A stretch of DNA of 64,000 nucleotides, from the NCBI GenBank assembly GCA_021399435.1, contig JAJTUP010000038.1, positions 124,001 through 188,000 of the forward strand, given 5' to 3'. The stretch comes from Diaporthe sp. PMI_573 (taxonomy: Eukaryota > Ascomycota > Sordariomycetes > Diaporthales > Diaporthaceae). Of the stretch, positions 11,667 through 23,681 are shown piece by piece; the first letter of the stretch is position 1; the number at the start of each line of letters is the position of its first letter. The notes under the pieces are model-generated. The model was not told the origin of the DNA. It did not search any database and saw only the letters and a list, made by a program, of their open reading frames with translations. A program made the translations under genes and the position numbers.

Positions 11667-12936
11667 GGTGAAGTGGGTAATGATGCGCTGGCGGGGGAGG
11701 ACGAGATGGAACAGGAAGATGGAAGCGAGGAGCGAAGCCCCGTTCAGCGGAGAGGTTGAGGCAGGCAGGATGAGCAACTTGTATCTGTCGGTGGGTGCGG
11801 AGGTCGGTGTGCAGGGTCTGGATAGGGGCCTTCGAGGTCAGGGAGCATGTCAGAGGTGCTTGGGTAGAGCAAGTTGAGCCGGGTTGAGGTGGAAGTGGCT
11901 GGTTGGCTGACGGAATCGCGGGTGTGCTGGGCTAGAAACCTTACGTGCACTTTGCAATTATTTACGCGGGATTTGACGGTTGCGCGGAGCAACGAGGTGG
12001 GCAGGGATGATGATTGGGGGCGATTGGCTGCAGGAGACCCGCCCCTGCACAGGGTGGGAAGGTGGGGGAGCTTGGCTGCTTGCCATGCGCCTACTGTGAC
12101 TGTATCAAGCCCAACAACGTGTACCTGAGTACCTTGGTGCTTCTGGTTTGAACATGTCTTGGTCAATGATGTCGTCCGTCTTGATCCGACTGATCATGAC
12201 CTCGAGATTTGCCATGCTATCAGGCTATATGACCATCACTTCTCAGCCTGTACGGGAGCAGTGAAGCTCACCGTAAGAAGGACAAAAGTGCTCACGGTCG
12301 AGTTCATGTTACAGTTTACAGTTGCACAGCATATGCTGCGAAAACAAACCATCGCATCCGAGACCTTCACATGCATATGCCCCCGCCAATGGGCTATGAC
12401 TGAGCAGTCAACATGCAGGCCATCAGTGGTACCGACTGAGTGTCACGGCAACTAATTGACTTCGGCCTGCTCCCTGCATCCCGAAACCCGAACCCTGTCC
12501 GTGACACCTACCTCCCCCGGCCAACTCTCCTGCACCTCCTCGTTGCTGCACGTGGCCACTTTTTTTCACATGCCAGCAGCTTCCGCATCCGTCTCACTCA
12601 GCCAGCTCCCCTACCTCGCTGCCTCCCCCACCAGTCAGCACAAGGTCTCCTCTGCTCGGTAAGGCTCGAACAGCTCACAATAAAATGGTCCGATTGTCAG
12701 TCAGCCATGACGATCCCTTCCTTACTGTTGATCCGACTGAGCTTTTGATACTTCATTGCTTCCGTCTCCTTGTCTTGCGCCTCCATGCGCTCCTTGTCTG
12801 ATATGAAGTGAGCTGCATCTCTGCCATCTGCTCTTGGAAACAAAGCCGACATACACATCTTTTCGGACCCTCCCTTTCTCGACGTCCCAGCACAGCACAG
12901 CTCACCCAGTCCCAACGGTTCTCCCCATCGCCAGTC
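11667..12936. other. Shared divergent promoter region
   Basis: 1.27 kb between the kinesin start (minus) and the acyltransferase start (plus), so it must carry both promoters and 5' UTRs. It has pyrimidine-rich stretches before the plus-strand start, typical of filamentous-fungal promoters, and no open frame with a recognisable motif. Confidence 0.55.
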
Positions 12937-14026
12937 ATGGAGAAGTTCTCCCAGTTCCGCGACAGAGGTACGTCCTTGTCTCCTATCCAACAACAGTAAC
13001 AACATCAACACAAACAGATAGTTGACTGCTCGTTAACCCTCAGGCTCCGGCATCTCGCCCTTCATCCCGCACAGCTCGCCCTCCAGCACCCCGGCCAAGC
13101 TGCTGCACCTCACCCTCTTCGTCTTCCGCCTGCCCTTCCTCATCTCCTACGTGGCCTTCTACTTCCTGCTGGCCCAGCACATCCCCCTGCTGCCCCAGGC
13201 CCTCAACAAGCTGCTGGTCTGGGGCCTCCTGGCCATCCCCCAGATCTGGTGGGGCGACCTCCAGCTCGACGGCGTCAAGCGCGGCTCCCTCTCCCAGCAG
13301 CCCCCGGGCCGCATGCCCTCCGCCCCCCCGGCCTCCGTCATCGCCGCGAGCTTCACGAGCCCCGTCGACGCCGTCTACCTCGCCGCCGTCTTCGACCCCA
13401 TCTTCACGATCAGCTACCCGCGCAGCCGCAAGGTCGCCAAGGTCGGCCTGTGGGGCGCAATCTGGCACGCCCTCAGCCCGGCCCAGCTCCGCGCCGGCCC
13501 GCCCGACGCCGCCGCCCCCGGGGCCCTGACGACCCTCGACGTCCTGCTCGCCGAGAACCCGGGCCGCGTCGTCGTCGTCTTCCCCGAGTGCGCCACAACC
13601 AACGGCCAGGGCATCCTCCCCTTCAGCCCGAGCCTGCTGACCACGCCCGAAGGCGCAAAGATCTTCCCCGTCAGCATCCGCTACGCGAGCCCGGCCATCA
13701 CCACGCCCGTCCCCGGCGCCTGGGCCAGCTTCCTGTGGCGCCTGCTCAGCCGCCCCACGCACGTCATGCGCATCCGCATCGCCGAGGCAGTTTATAATAC
13801 CTCCGGTGCCGTCAACGGCGTCAGCGAGGCGTCGGGCATGGACCTGCCGGCCCGCTCGGGGAGGAGTAGGGCCGACTCTGGCGGCGAGTCTACCAAGATC
13901 ACGGCCGAGGAGAGGCGCGTGCTGGACCGGGTCGCGGAGAACCTCGCGAGGCTCGGGCGGAACAAGAGGGTTGGCCTCACGATCGAGGATAAGGCTAAGT
14001 TTGTCGACGCCTGGAATAAGAAATAG
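12937..14026 (+). CDS. LOA1/VPS66-like lysophospholipid acyltransferase (337 aa, 2 exons)
   Basis: Exon 1 is 12937-12967 (M-E-K-F-S-Q-F-R-D-R), exon 2 is 13044-14026; the 76-nt intron has donor GTACGT and branch GTTAACC. The protein is a membrane-bound PlsC-superfamily acyltransferase like yeast LOA1/VPS66, which acylates lysophosphatidic acid at the ER and lipid droplets. Hydrophobic segments lie at about 28-58 and 65-80. The usual acceptor-site His-x4-Asp box is replaced by S-F-T-S-P-V-D (~113-119), which keeps the Asp. The FPEG-like box reads F-P-E-C-A-T-T-N-G-Q-G (~191), and a conserved S-x-R-Y segment follows. The hydrophilic C-terminal ~80 residues are a tail of unknown role. Exon 2 is very GC-rich and strongly biased to C at third codon positions, unlike the neighbouring genes, which suggests high expression or translational selection. 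Confidence 0.82.
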
Positions 14027-14472
14027 GCGGCATATCGAAGGTGAAAATAGACCATCTTGACGTCTAATGTGGATGTGGGATTAGCAGGTGAATTGGTCGA
14101 GTGGTGCGACAGAGGCAGTATTCCGAAAAAAAAACAATATGCATGGCTCAGGTGTTTTTGGGTCTATATGACGTTTCTTGGTTCTTAGATATATCCCCGC
14201 GAGCCGAGTATGCTCCGTTGGCTGTTTGACTTCATGACTCTCTACGGAGATACAAAAATGTCTATTGTTTGTCGTCCATATGAGCACAATCTTCAACCGT
14301 AATCAAAGAACCCAGCGATATACTCAATCCGTGCAACGATGCAGGGAACAGAGTAACAGTCTTGAGAAAGAGCGCTTTCGCGTTGCGCCCCAATTTTGAA
14401 CGCCAGGAATTATCAAGGTATCTACAATACACAGCTACATGACCCTCGCCCACACGGATTCCCTCCCCCACC
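14027..14472. other. Convergent intergenic region
   Basis: About 450 bases between two genes that end towards each other. It contains an A-run and AT-rich motifs suited to 3' ends. No gene, repeat or RNA gene seen. Confidence 0.5.
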
Positions 14473-16372
14473 TCATGACAGCTTCAGCAGCTTGTCGTCC
14501 GTGACGCAGCCCTGGCTGGCATCGCTGACCAGCGTGGCGTACTTGGCCAGGGTACCACGGAGCACGCGGTTTTGGGGCCTGACCCACGCCTTCCTGCGGG
14601 CCGCGAGCTCCTCGTCGGGGACCTCGAGGTCGATGACGCGCTTGTCGGCATCGATAACGATGCGGTCACCGTCCTTGGCCAGCGCGATGGGCCCGCCCTC
14701 CATGGCCTCGGGGACGACGTGGCCGATAATAAAACCGTGTGAGCCGCCCGAGAAGCGCCCGTCGGTCAGCAGCGCGACGTCCTGGCCCAGGCCGGCGCCC
14801 ATGATGGCGGAGCTGGGCTTGAGCATCTCGGGCATGCCGGGACCGCCCTTGGGGCCCTCGTACCGGATGATGACGACCGTCTTCTCGCCCTTCTTGATCT
14901 CGCCGCGCTCCAGAGACTGGATGAAGTCGTCCTCCTTGTCGTACACGCGCGCGCTGCCCTCGAACCGCAGGCCCTCCTTGCCCGTGATCTTGGCCACCGA
15001 GCCGCCGGGGGCCAGGGAGCCCCGCAGGATCTGGATGTGCCCGTTGGGCTTGATCGGGTTGCTCATGGGGCGGATGATGGGCTGGTCCGAGGGGAAGTCC
15101 CTGAACGACTCGAGGTTCTGCTTCATCGTCTTGCCGGTCACGGTCACGCCCGACCCGTCGATGACGCCCTCCTTGATGAGGAACTTGAGGAGCGCCGGGA
15201 TGCCGCCGGCGTTGTACAGGTCCTCGAAGACGTACTTGCCCGAGGGCTTGAGGTCGGCCAGGAGGGGCGTGCGGTCCGAGACGGTCTGGAAGTCGTCGAT
15301 CGTCAGCTTGACGCCGACAGCGTCGGCGATAGGGATCAGGTGCAGCACGGCGTTGGTGCTGCCGCCGAGGATGCTGATCAGGACCATGGCGTTCTCAAAC
15401 GCCTGTCGCGTAAGGATATCACTGGGCCGGATGTCCTCCTTGAGCAGGTTCCTGATAGCCGGGCCGACAGCCTCACACTCGGCCTTCTTGGCGTCGCTGA
15501 CAGCCGGGAAACTGCTGCTCCCGGGCAGGGTCATGCCCATGGTCTCGATGGCGCTGGCCATGGTGTTGGCGGTGTACATGCCACCGCAGGCACCAGCGCC
15601 GGGGCAGGCGTTCCGGATGATGTCGAAGCGCTCCTTCTCGTTGATCTCGCCGGTGATGTACTGCCCGTAGGCCTGGAAGGCCGAGACGATGTCGAGGTCC
15701 TTGCCGCCGGAGCAGCCGGGCTTGATGGAGCCCCCGTAGACCATGATGCTGGGCCGGTTGACACGGCCCATGGCCATCAGCACGCCGGGCATGTTCTTGT
15801 CGCAACCCGGCAGCGACACGTTGGCGTCGTACCACTGGCCGTTCATGACCGTCTCGATGCTGTCGGCGATGATCTCCCGGCTCTGCAGCGAGTACCGCAT
15901 GCCGGTGGTACCCATGCTGATGCCGTCTGACACGCCGATGGTGTTGAAGCGGTAGGGCACGAGGCCGGCCTTTGCCACGGACTCCCTGACAAGGGTCGAC
16001 AGGTCCATCAGGTGCATGTTGCACGGGTTGCCCTCGTACCACACGGACGAGATGCCGACCTGGGCCTTGTTCATGTCCTCCTCGCTCAGCCCTGTCGCGT
16101 AGAGCATGGCCTGGGATGCGCCCTGCGACTTGGGCTGTGTGATGTTGGCCGAGACCTTGTTGAGCTTCTCGTCGGCATAGCGGGCTGGGGTCGTGGAGAG
16201 GAGGCGGCTGCAGCGTGGGCAAGTGTCAGCATTAGAGGTCGGTCCAATGTTTACATCATAAGTCAATTGGGATCGAGCAATTCAGCACGTACGCTTGGCC
16301 ATTGGAGGCCAGATAGCGGCCTGCTGCCAGGGCTCGCGGGGCCCTGGCCCTGAGAAGTGAGGGCAGCGACAT
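14473..16372 (-). CDS. ilv3: Dihydroxy-acid dehydratase, mitochondrial (604 aa, 2 exons)
   Basis: Third common step of isoleucine and valine synthesis: dehydration of 2,3-dihydroxy-3-methylbutanoate (or -pentanoate) to the 2-oxo acid, using an Fe-S cluster and Mg2+ in the mitochondrial matrix. Exon 1 is 16372-16293 and exon 2 is 16207-14473; the 85-nt intron has donor GTACGT and acceptor CTGCAG. Splicing joins a basic, Arg/Ala/Ser-rich presequence ([10 protein letters not shown]...-L-L-S-T-T-P-A-R) to the catalytic body. The three expected cluster Cys are present: C89 (G-N-P-C-N-M-H), C162 (G-C-D-K-N-M-P-G) and C234 (G-A-C-G-G-M-Y-T). Also conserved are L-P-G-S-S-S, G-G-S-T-N-A and the C-terminal [11 protein letters not shown] block. 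Length is normal for ILV3. CPC1/Gcn4-like sites lie upstream. Confidence 0.96.
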
Positions 16373-16377
16373 GGTGT

Positions 16378-16384
16378 TGACTCA
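16378..16384. promoter_or_regulatory. CPC1/Gcn4 consensus site upstream of ilv3
   Basis: TGACTCA, the exact Gcn4/CPC1 (general amino-acid control) element, lies six bases before the ilv3 ATG. Near-consensus copies sit at 16528-16534 (TGACTCG) and 16551-16557 (TGAGTCG). ILV genes are classic targets of this regulator. The copy nearest the ATG may fall in the 5' UTR, so the two upstream ones may matter more. Confidence 0.45.
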
Positions 16385-17834
16385 GCCACCGAGTGGATTG
16401 GGACACACGAGTGACAAGAGAAGACTGGAACAATGTAGACTAGAAGTCGGGCCAGAAGAATACAGGTTGTACTTCTAGCTGCACCTTGCCATGCGGAATG
16501 GCGAAAGGGGGGCAGGCTGGTCGGGGATGACTCGAAGGCCACAGCACAATTGAGTCGGATCCAAGTCGAAATCCAATTCTTGCCCTCACCTCAAGATCAC
16601 AGGGACAATCACAGGGACAGGGACACACCTGCAAAAGACTGGCCGTAATAATTTCTGGGGGAGCTCAGCGACATCGGCCCCGGATTTCCACCCAGGCACC
16701 CCTGCAGCCCCACACCAGCTGTAATCACGGCCACTCTGATTGGGTGGTATGCTTGTGTTGCATCAAGCGGCTCTGGAAGAAGCTAGGGGACAGCAAACTT
16801 GGCTTCGCAACGACAATCTGGGCCTCCTCCTAGCTACCCTGAAGCTGTCTCGGACAAAGCAGGATCCAGAGCAGACACTCTTTGAGACGGGTGTCAGGCG
16901 GCGCTCTCTCTCATCTTGTGGGACTTAACCATGAGTTGGTTTGGCGACAGGGTATAGCAACTTCGCGAGTTGGGTTTTGGACAGGATGGAAGGACATTTG
17001 TCTCCTGGACCCATGATTACCTCAAGCACCTACAGTGATTCTCGTAATCTACCTACCGTCATCGGCATTTTTTTCTTTTTAAAAACGCGTGGTGTTCAGG
17101 CGTTTACCACTGCATGAAGGGACCGTCTACATACTGCTTAAGAAGCGTATATATACAAACTAAAAATGAAACCACTTATTAGGTTGGAGCTAGACTGTAA
17201 AAATATAATTCCAGCTGCAAGCAATAGGCTTCTGCATTCGGCACTTATTCCTTTGTAGTGATAAAAATGTCTATTATCTAACAAAGGGTAGATTTGTGTG
17301 TGGATCGTATGGGAATCTCCCGTAGGTCAGGTAGTCTGCATCAACTTGATCAACACTCAAATTCTAAGACAGACTGAGGGGTTGATTGCTGTCGACTCTG
17401 GGCGTTGGGTATGGTTGCAGCACCAGGCAGCCTTCTCCAAGCCTGTTGGTCGACGTGAATTCATCCTTTGTCCTGCCTATGCAAAATTCACAGAGTATTT
17501 CATCTACAAACATCTCATGACCCCGCTCTTTGTTCTACCAAGAATCAAGTTTCTCAAAGTTTCACTTATCTCAGATCCCTTCCCCTCATCCACGACCTCA
17601 TTGGAACTACACAGGAAGTGAATCAACCACACCCCAACAAGCAGAAGTGATAAGTGACCATATCATCCATTGGACCTACTGTCACAGACCACTCCAGCGA
17701 GTATTTAAAAGCCGGGCCTCAGGCCACTTGGCCACTTCCTTTGTCCCCCTCCCCCCTTCTCTCTTTCTCTCTTCCATGGTCCCAAAGCAGCCACAGCTTG
17801 CCCATTTGCCAAGCTCACCCACAACATAGCCACC
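16385..17834. other. Shared divergent promoter region
   Basis: 1.45 kb between the starts of ilv3 (minus) and the 654-aa protein gene (plus). It holds amino-acid-control-like sites near ilv3, a TCGGCCCCGG sequence at 16674-16683 close to the LEU3 type CCGGNNCCGG, an AT-rich centre at 17050-17290, and a TATA-like box at 17702. No gene seen. Confidence 0.5.
17702..17710 (+). promoter_or_regulatory. TATA-like box of the 654-aa protein gene
   Basis: TATTTAAAA lies 133 bases before the ATG at 17835 and is followed by a long CT-rich tract (17740-17775), the usual layout of a filamentous-fungal core promoter. Confidence 0.45.
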
Positions 17835-19859
17835 ATGGGCCAGCGTCACCAACTCTTCGTCATTGCGAAGCCCAAGGGCCAGCAGTACCGCTCACTGGCT
17901 GCTGTACACCATCAATGTGAGAACTCCGAATGCCACTGCAAAGCTCCCAGCACACCAGTACTGACTTCATAGAAAGGGCTTTATGGCATTTCGGCCTTGG
18001 CAACCTGCCACCATCTCCTGCGCATCTTCTCTGATTATGCAAATCGAATTCCCATCCAGCAAGAGCTCGCATTTGCCGCCGAACTCTTCGGAAACGCACC
18101 TGAGGCTGATATCGAGGCTCTGATTGCTCAGAATAATGATGGTGCAGCAGCCGGCGCCGTCCCATGCCCTTTCCCATTCATCACGACTTGTTTGATTGTG
18201 GGAGCTTCTTACAACCCGGAAATCGGAAGGTGCAGCTCACTGGACGAAGAGCCTTTCGGGATGGGATACGATCAAGGACACAACAACAATGGCATCACGG
18301 TCCTCGATATAACCGACCTGAGTAACATCCGCTACTGTTTCGTGGACTTCCATGGCATGGAGTCGGATCGAGCAGTTCCGTTGCATACGCCTTTGGATGG
18401 TTGGACCTACCTGAGGGCATACTACGATGACACCCATGACTTGGTTGTCAATAACAAAGCCACAACCGACGGGCTCGAAAAGTACTCTCTTGTTGAGCTG
18501 TCCGCCCTTGCAGGCTGTTGGCCGGACGGAAACTGGCAGACGGCCGCAGGAGGAGGCGACTCCAACCTCGGGCTTGCCCACACAAGATCAGACAGGACGC
18601 CAATGCCATCGCTTCGGGCCCTCTCACAGAAAAAGCTGTTCCAGAGGCTACTTTCGAGCGACGGCCCCCCGGACCTGACGCTGTTGGATCAACCTATGCT
18701 CTTTCGTGACTTTACACGCGACCTGCAGCGCTATGTAATTGACAACGCCGATGCGCTCTCCAAGTCCCCTGCCGCAGTTGAAATCCTGAAGAAGGCGTTT
18801 GCGAGCGAGACAGCTTTTGATTTCACCCCATTCCAAGGCAAGCTATCAGCCGATGACCTTGTCGCACTCATGAGCAGCGAGGCTATGAGAAATGTGAAGA
18901 CGGCCAACCTCTCTGGGTTCGACTCCACCACTGACATGAACACCGTGGCTGCTGTCTTGGAACACCTCGAACTTGACAGCTTGTACTTGCTCGCTCGCCC
19001 AGACCGGTCGACCGAGAACGTTTCCGAGACACTGGACACTCTTGGAAAGTGTCCCAGCCAGCCTCTAGTACGCCAGCGGCTTGTGCTGGGCCCGGCCTTC
19101 TCCCGAAGCATTCGACAAAACTTTTGGCGTCCCCAGATCCCGACCGCAGTCAACCCCAGCTATTGGAAGACTTTCCCCGTGGTCCAGCTCCTATACCAGG
19201 GCCCGCAGGTGTTCAATATATTCTACGAGGACGAGCCCTGGTTGACGGACTTCTTCTTGGGCGACGCCTTCCTCACACCCATCCGGTTCGTCACCGGCCT
19301 CCTCAGGATCATCAAGGGCAGATTCCAAGACCCAGAACAGGCTGGAATGTTGAGAGGAGAGATCGATGTGCCCCTCGCCTTTGCCTGCGCTCCTTCTTCC
19401 CTCAAGACCTTCGCGACGAGCACTGAAGTGAGCCCCATACCGGCAGAGGCGTACCGCCGCAGCAAGCGGGAATACCACTCCAGCGAGCGCACACCGAGGA
19501 TCCCGGTTCGGGACCTCCACCCCGAGGGCTGGACTGCGGTGATGGTTCACACCGCCACCAAGGACCGTGGGACCTTTGCTCAGGTGAAGGACAAGGCTCA
19601 GTTTCGGGTGGCATTGGTGCGCTCCAAGGACCGCCTTGTCCCCGTCAGGGACTTGAAGGACAGACCGTGCGAGCTCGAGGTTGTCGATCTGAAGGGGTTC
19701 CTCGAGCTGACTGCTCCTGAGCACGCGGGTGACCTCGTGACCGTCCTGTCTGAGTTAACAGCCTGGGCCGAGACCGGCGAAGATCTTGTCAGCAAGCTGG
19801 CGGTGGAAGAAACCATTTCGACGTTGGAAGCATTTGCAGGACGCTCGGCCGATGTTTAA
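17835..19859 (+). CDS. Conserved fungal protein of unknown function (654 aa, 2 exons)
   Basis: Exon 1 is 17835-17916 and exon 2 is 17977-19859. The 60-nt intron has donor GTGAGA. The acceptor must be the AG at 17975-17976, because the earlier AG at 17971-17972 would create a stop at the junction. The spliced N-terminus starts M-G-Q-R-H-Q-L-F-V-I-A and continues A-A-V-H-H-Q-W-L-Y-G, the signature of a widespread uncharacterised fungal family. No membrane segment, signal peptide or catalytic motif is visible. The body is mostly soluble, with an acidic stretch around residues 390-410 (Y-E-D-E-P-W) and a Lys/Arg-rich region after 500. I know of no function. The gene shares its upstream region with ilv3. 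Confidence 0.82.
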
Positions 19860-20307
19860 TGGGAGGGTTTTCCATGGGAGTTCCCAATAGGAGGTTTCCT
19901 ACAAAAGGTTTTTACGCTGGAAGATGTCCCTATAGGAGGCTGTGCAGTGAGCACGCTGGATTCAATCCCGCCTCTCCGTGTACACTGGCGCCTTGGGTAG
20001 GATGGCTACGACGAGGGCGGAAAGAGGAAAGCGAGTACCTCCAAATTGGTTGCAGTAGGACAGAAGCGCGATCCAATCCGAACCCCTACCCACCGCCCGA
20101 GCAGGCTACGGCACGTGATGCAATTAGATTGTCGGAGAAGATTCCATGCATCCAGTTTTTCAGTAGCTGAAATATGAATTGTGGCTGTGTCACCACACGC
20201 AGTCAGGGTAAACTTGAATACCCAGCCCCAGCCCAGACTTTCCTGCTGACGCTCGTATTGCTCCCTCACCCCTCCTTGAGATCCTTTCCCGACTCAAACT
20301 AACAACA
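19860..20307. other. Intergenic region before the NLR gene
   Basis: About 450 bases between two plus-strand genes. It holds the 3' end of the upstream gene and the promoter of the NLR. Two short near-repeats of the form T-A-G-G-A-G-G occur at 19888-19940. No gene seen. Confidence 0.45.
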
Positions 20308-23300
20308 ATGGACCCCTTTTCAGGAATAGGCTTAGCCTCCTCTATCATCACGTTCATTGATTTTGGCTGCGGACTTGTCAGTGACGCCCACGAGATATAC
20401 CACTCTGCAAATGGGCTCACTCGAGACTTTGAAGATGTCGATTTGGCTTGCGAGAGATCCAAGCAAATTGCCCAGTCGATCCAGTCGAGAGTTGTCACCA
20501 GGCGTGATTACATGACGGCGGATGACGCCATGACGGATAATGAAGTCTTGCAAGGCCTCGCCAAGTCCTGCCTTGGCACAGCGAATGAGATAACAGAGGT
20601 TTTGGGCAAGATGAGGTCGAAGACCGATGGCAACCAAACTCGTAAACTGAAAAGTCTCCGCAAGGCTTTCGTGCAATATCGCGGCAAGGACAAAGTTGAA
20701 CAACTCAATCAGAGGCTTCAAACTCACAGACGAGATCTCTCACACCATCTCATAATCATGATGAGGTAATTATCCATTTTGTTGCTTCCAATATTTTTCT
20801 TCAGAACGAGGGACAGATGTTGATGTTGATAATTCCCAGCGAGCCAAAAGAAAGTACGGTGCTGAAGGAGCTCCTACTCTTGCAGAAGACCTGCGAGTCT
20901 TGGCAAATCAATCAGAATGAACGGCTTGACACCATCTTCTCCTCCGTCGAGACCATCAGGCAGATGGCCAAGACTTCTTTTCAAAATGAAGAAGATATTG
21001 TACGAGTCAAGGCTATGCTCCCTCAGATAGGCGAGGACGGCGACAAGATCCGAAGGGAACAAGAAGTCATTATCTCTCTCAATTACCGACCTAGAAAGTT
21101 CCGGTACGATGCCATTGAAGACGCACATACGCGGACCTTCGAATGGGTATACAGACCGCCACATGACCAACTGCTTCGATGGCTCGAATGCGACAATGGC
21201 ATATTTTGGTTGTCCGGAAAACCAGGATCTGGGAAGTCAACGCTTATGAAGTTCATCGTGGACGACTTTAGAACCAGTAAAGCTCTGGCAATCTGGGCGG
21301 GGGATAGGAAATGCGTTACTGCTTCGCATTTCTTCTGGATCTCGGGAGACACGATACAGATGTCCCAAGAGGGTCTGTTCCGCTCATTGTTGTACGAAAT
21401 TCTCAAAGAGCGGCCGCACTTGGTGGATACTCTGTGGCCCAGTCTTTGGGAGGGGTCCAGAAAGATCGACGCCTCCGAGAGGGAATTCGATCAAATATGG
21501 TCACAGCGTTCTCTGCGGGAAGCCATCTCTCGTTTGAAGGATTGCCGTGATGACGACGTCCCTTTCTGCTTCTTCATTGACGGTCTCGACGAATACCAAG
21601 GAGATCATCTCGAAATGGTCAGGACACTTCAAGCATTGGTTGTCTCGGGCAACATCAAGATATGTGTCGCTTGTCGGCCTTGGAATGTATTTTCCGACGC
21701 ATTTGGTCAGATCCCGACGCGCAAAGTGCTGCTGCAGGACCTAACACACAACGACATCGTTGCTTACGTTGAAGACAAATTAGGGGAGCATCATCTCTGG
21801 TCGGACCTTGGCGCCGAGGTTCAACAACAGATTCTGGAGGAGATACTCCAGAAAGCTGAGGGTGTTTTCCTCTGGGTCCATCTTGTTGTGAAGGAGCTCC
21901 GTGAAGGGCTCAGCAACGGAGACACGGTTGAGATCTTGCAACAACTGGTCAGCGAGTTTCCTCCCGACCTTGAACAAGTCTTTTCTCGCATGATGAAGTC
22001 CATCCAGCCTCGCTATCTTTCTCATTCTTCGAGGGCGTTCCAGGTTGCCCTACATGCATCCAAATCGTTACCGACTCTGTTATACTCGTTCTTAGATGAC
22101 GAGGCAGAGAACAAGCAATATGCTCTGCACCTACCAATGGGACGACGTAATGAGAATGCGCTCGAAGGAAGAGTCCAGAGAGTATCACGGCGGTTGGAAG
22201 CACGATGCAAAGGTCTGTTGGAAGTCGTCATTAGTGATACCGCGCTATACGGTGAAGAATCCCTCAGGCCGAGAGTTGACTTCATCCACCGTACTGCGAG
22301 GGACTTCATCCAGACACGACAAAGGGGTGGTCTTCTGAACGAGGGTGCGAAAGACTTTGAGCCATACACATCAATCCTACGGGCTCACCTAGCCGCGATC
22401 AAGGTGCTAAAGACGCAGCGCCGGCGCAATTTGCTGGGCACTACTAGCGATGAAGACCTTCGAGATATGCTTCTGGATGCCTTCTCCTATGCATACTCAG
22501 CAGAAGAGCAGCAAAGACCTGTCGACTATACTGTTTTGGACGAATTAGCCACTACTTTGGATCACATCAGGACGTTAAAAGGCGGGGCCCTGCCCTGTCT
22601 CGATCAGCTCGTAACAGGGGTACTAGGCGTGTCGCAACAGATGTCACACGATCCGGGGCCCGATCCCAATCCTTTTCACATCCTGATACTTAGATCCGGA
22701 CTAACAAAGTACTTCACTGAGTTGAAGGGCCCACAGTACACCGCATGCGGCGCTTCGCTTCTTCTGGTCTGCATCGCCCATCTCCATTATCAGCATCCTG
22801 AATACGAAATCGATATACGAGGCTCTGTGATGGCTGTAATGGAGAAAGGCCCTGATTTAAACCAGTGCTTGGCAGACCATTCCACGGTATGGGCCTTCAT
22901 TTTGCACGGTCTTTCTACCGTGAGAGAGAGGGAGAATGCGCACGATGACCCAGCAGCCGAATTGGAACGCAACTTTACGAAGACCCAGATTCTGCCGCAA
23001 AATCTTTCGACCATCACACTGTTGTTGGAAAGAGGCGCAGATCCCAATGTTCACTGCGGTGACGGCTATCCGAGGTGGCTTGACATTCTCGACTGGCACC
23101 TATCGTGCGCGAACCGACGGACGGGAGATGAGGATGCTGTATTCCGATTTATGAAAGCTTTCATTGGCGCTGGTGCGGCCGTGAACTCTCCTTCGGCGCT
23201 GCAGATGTGGAATCGTCTGCTTGATATGCTACTGCTTCCCAGATCAAGTGGCGTCACGGACATGCAGATCACGAATCTATTGGTCTTGGTTATCGAGGCT

Positions 23301-23681
23301 GGGGCCGACTTGGATCCAACCCGAATCAGTGACCTCAAAGCAGTCATCTCACCACATCTGTTCTTGAGAATCAACACAGCTTGGGCAGGTCGTTGTGGAG
23401 GTACAAGTCTTCCTGGGCACTCACAGGCTACCAGACGGAGACTAGGTACCTCAAGCAGGTTTAGAACCCGGACCGCCATAAAGGGCTTGGGGTGGCGTTT
23501 GTTTATGATTGCGTTTCTATTTTCTTATCTTCCCCTGCTGTGGCTCTACGATATTACTTTACGGATCTATCATCGTACGTCGCAATGCATACGCCGGTCG
23601 GTAGAGCTAATGATAACCAGGGTTGTCCTTTTCTTGTTGAGGAAGGGAGTTGATCTAGGTCGTTTTTTATCTAGGAGGTAG
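20308..23681 (+). CDS. NACHT-domain NLR-like (STAND) protein (1099 aa, 2 exons)
   Basis: Exon 1 is 20308-20765 and exon 2 is 20840-23681. The 74-nt intron must use the acceptor CCCAG at 20839, because the two earlier AGs lead to a stop. The N-terminus (M-D-P-F-S-G-I-G-L-A-S...) and the following helices resemble the HeLo-like N-terminal domain common in fungal STAND proteins. A NACHT NTPase follows, with Walker A G-K-P-G-S-G-K-S-T (~279-287) and Walker B F-F-I-D-G-L-D-E (~396-403). Next comes a helical region of the kind that often follows fungal NACHT domains. The C-terminal third has weak ankyrin-like pieces (L-L-L-E-R-G-A-D-P-N-V at about 790). The protein ends with a hydrophobic segment near 1035-1060 and a basic tail, unusual for this class. 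Such proteins act in non-self recognition and regulated cell death; this one's role is inferred by class only. It lies 2.5 kb from the transposon island. Confidence 0.85.
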
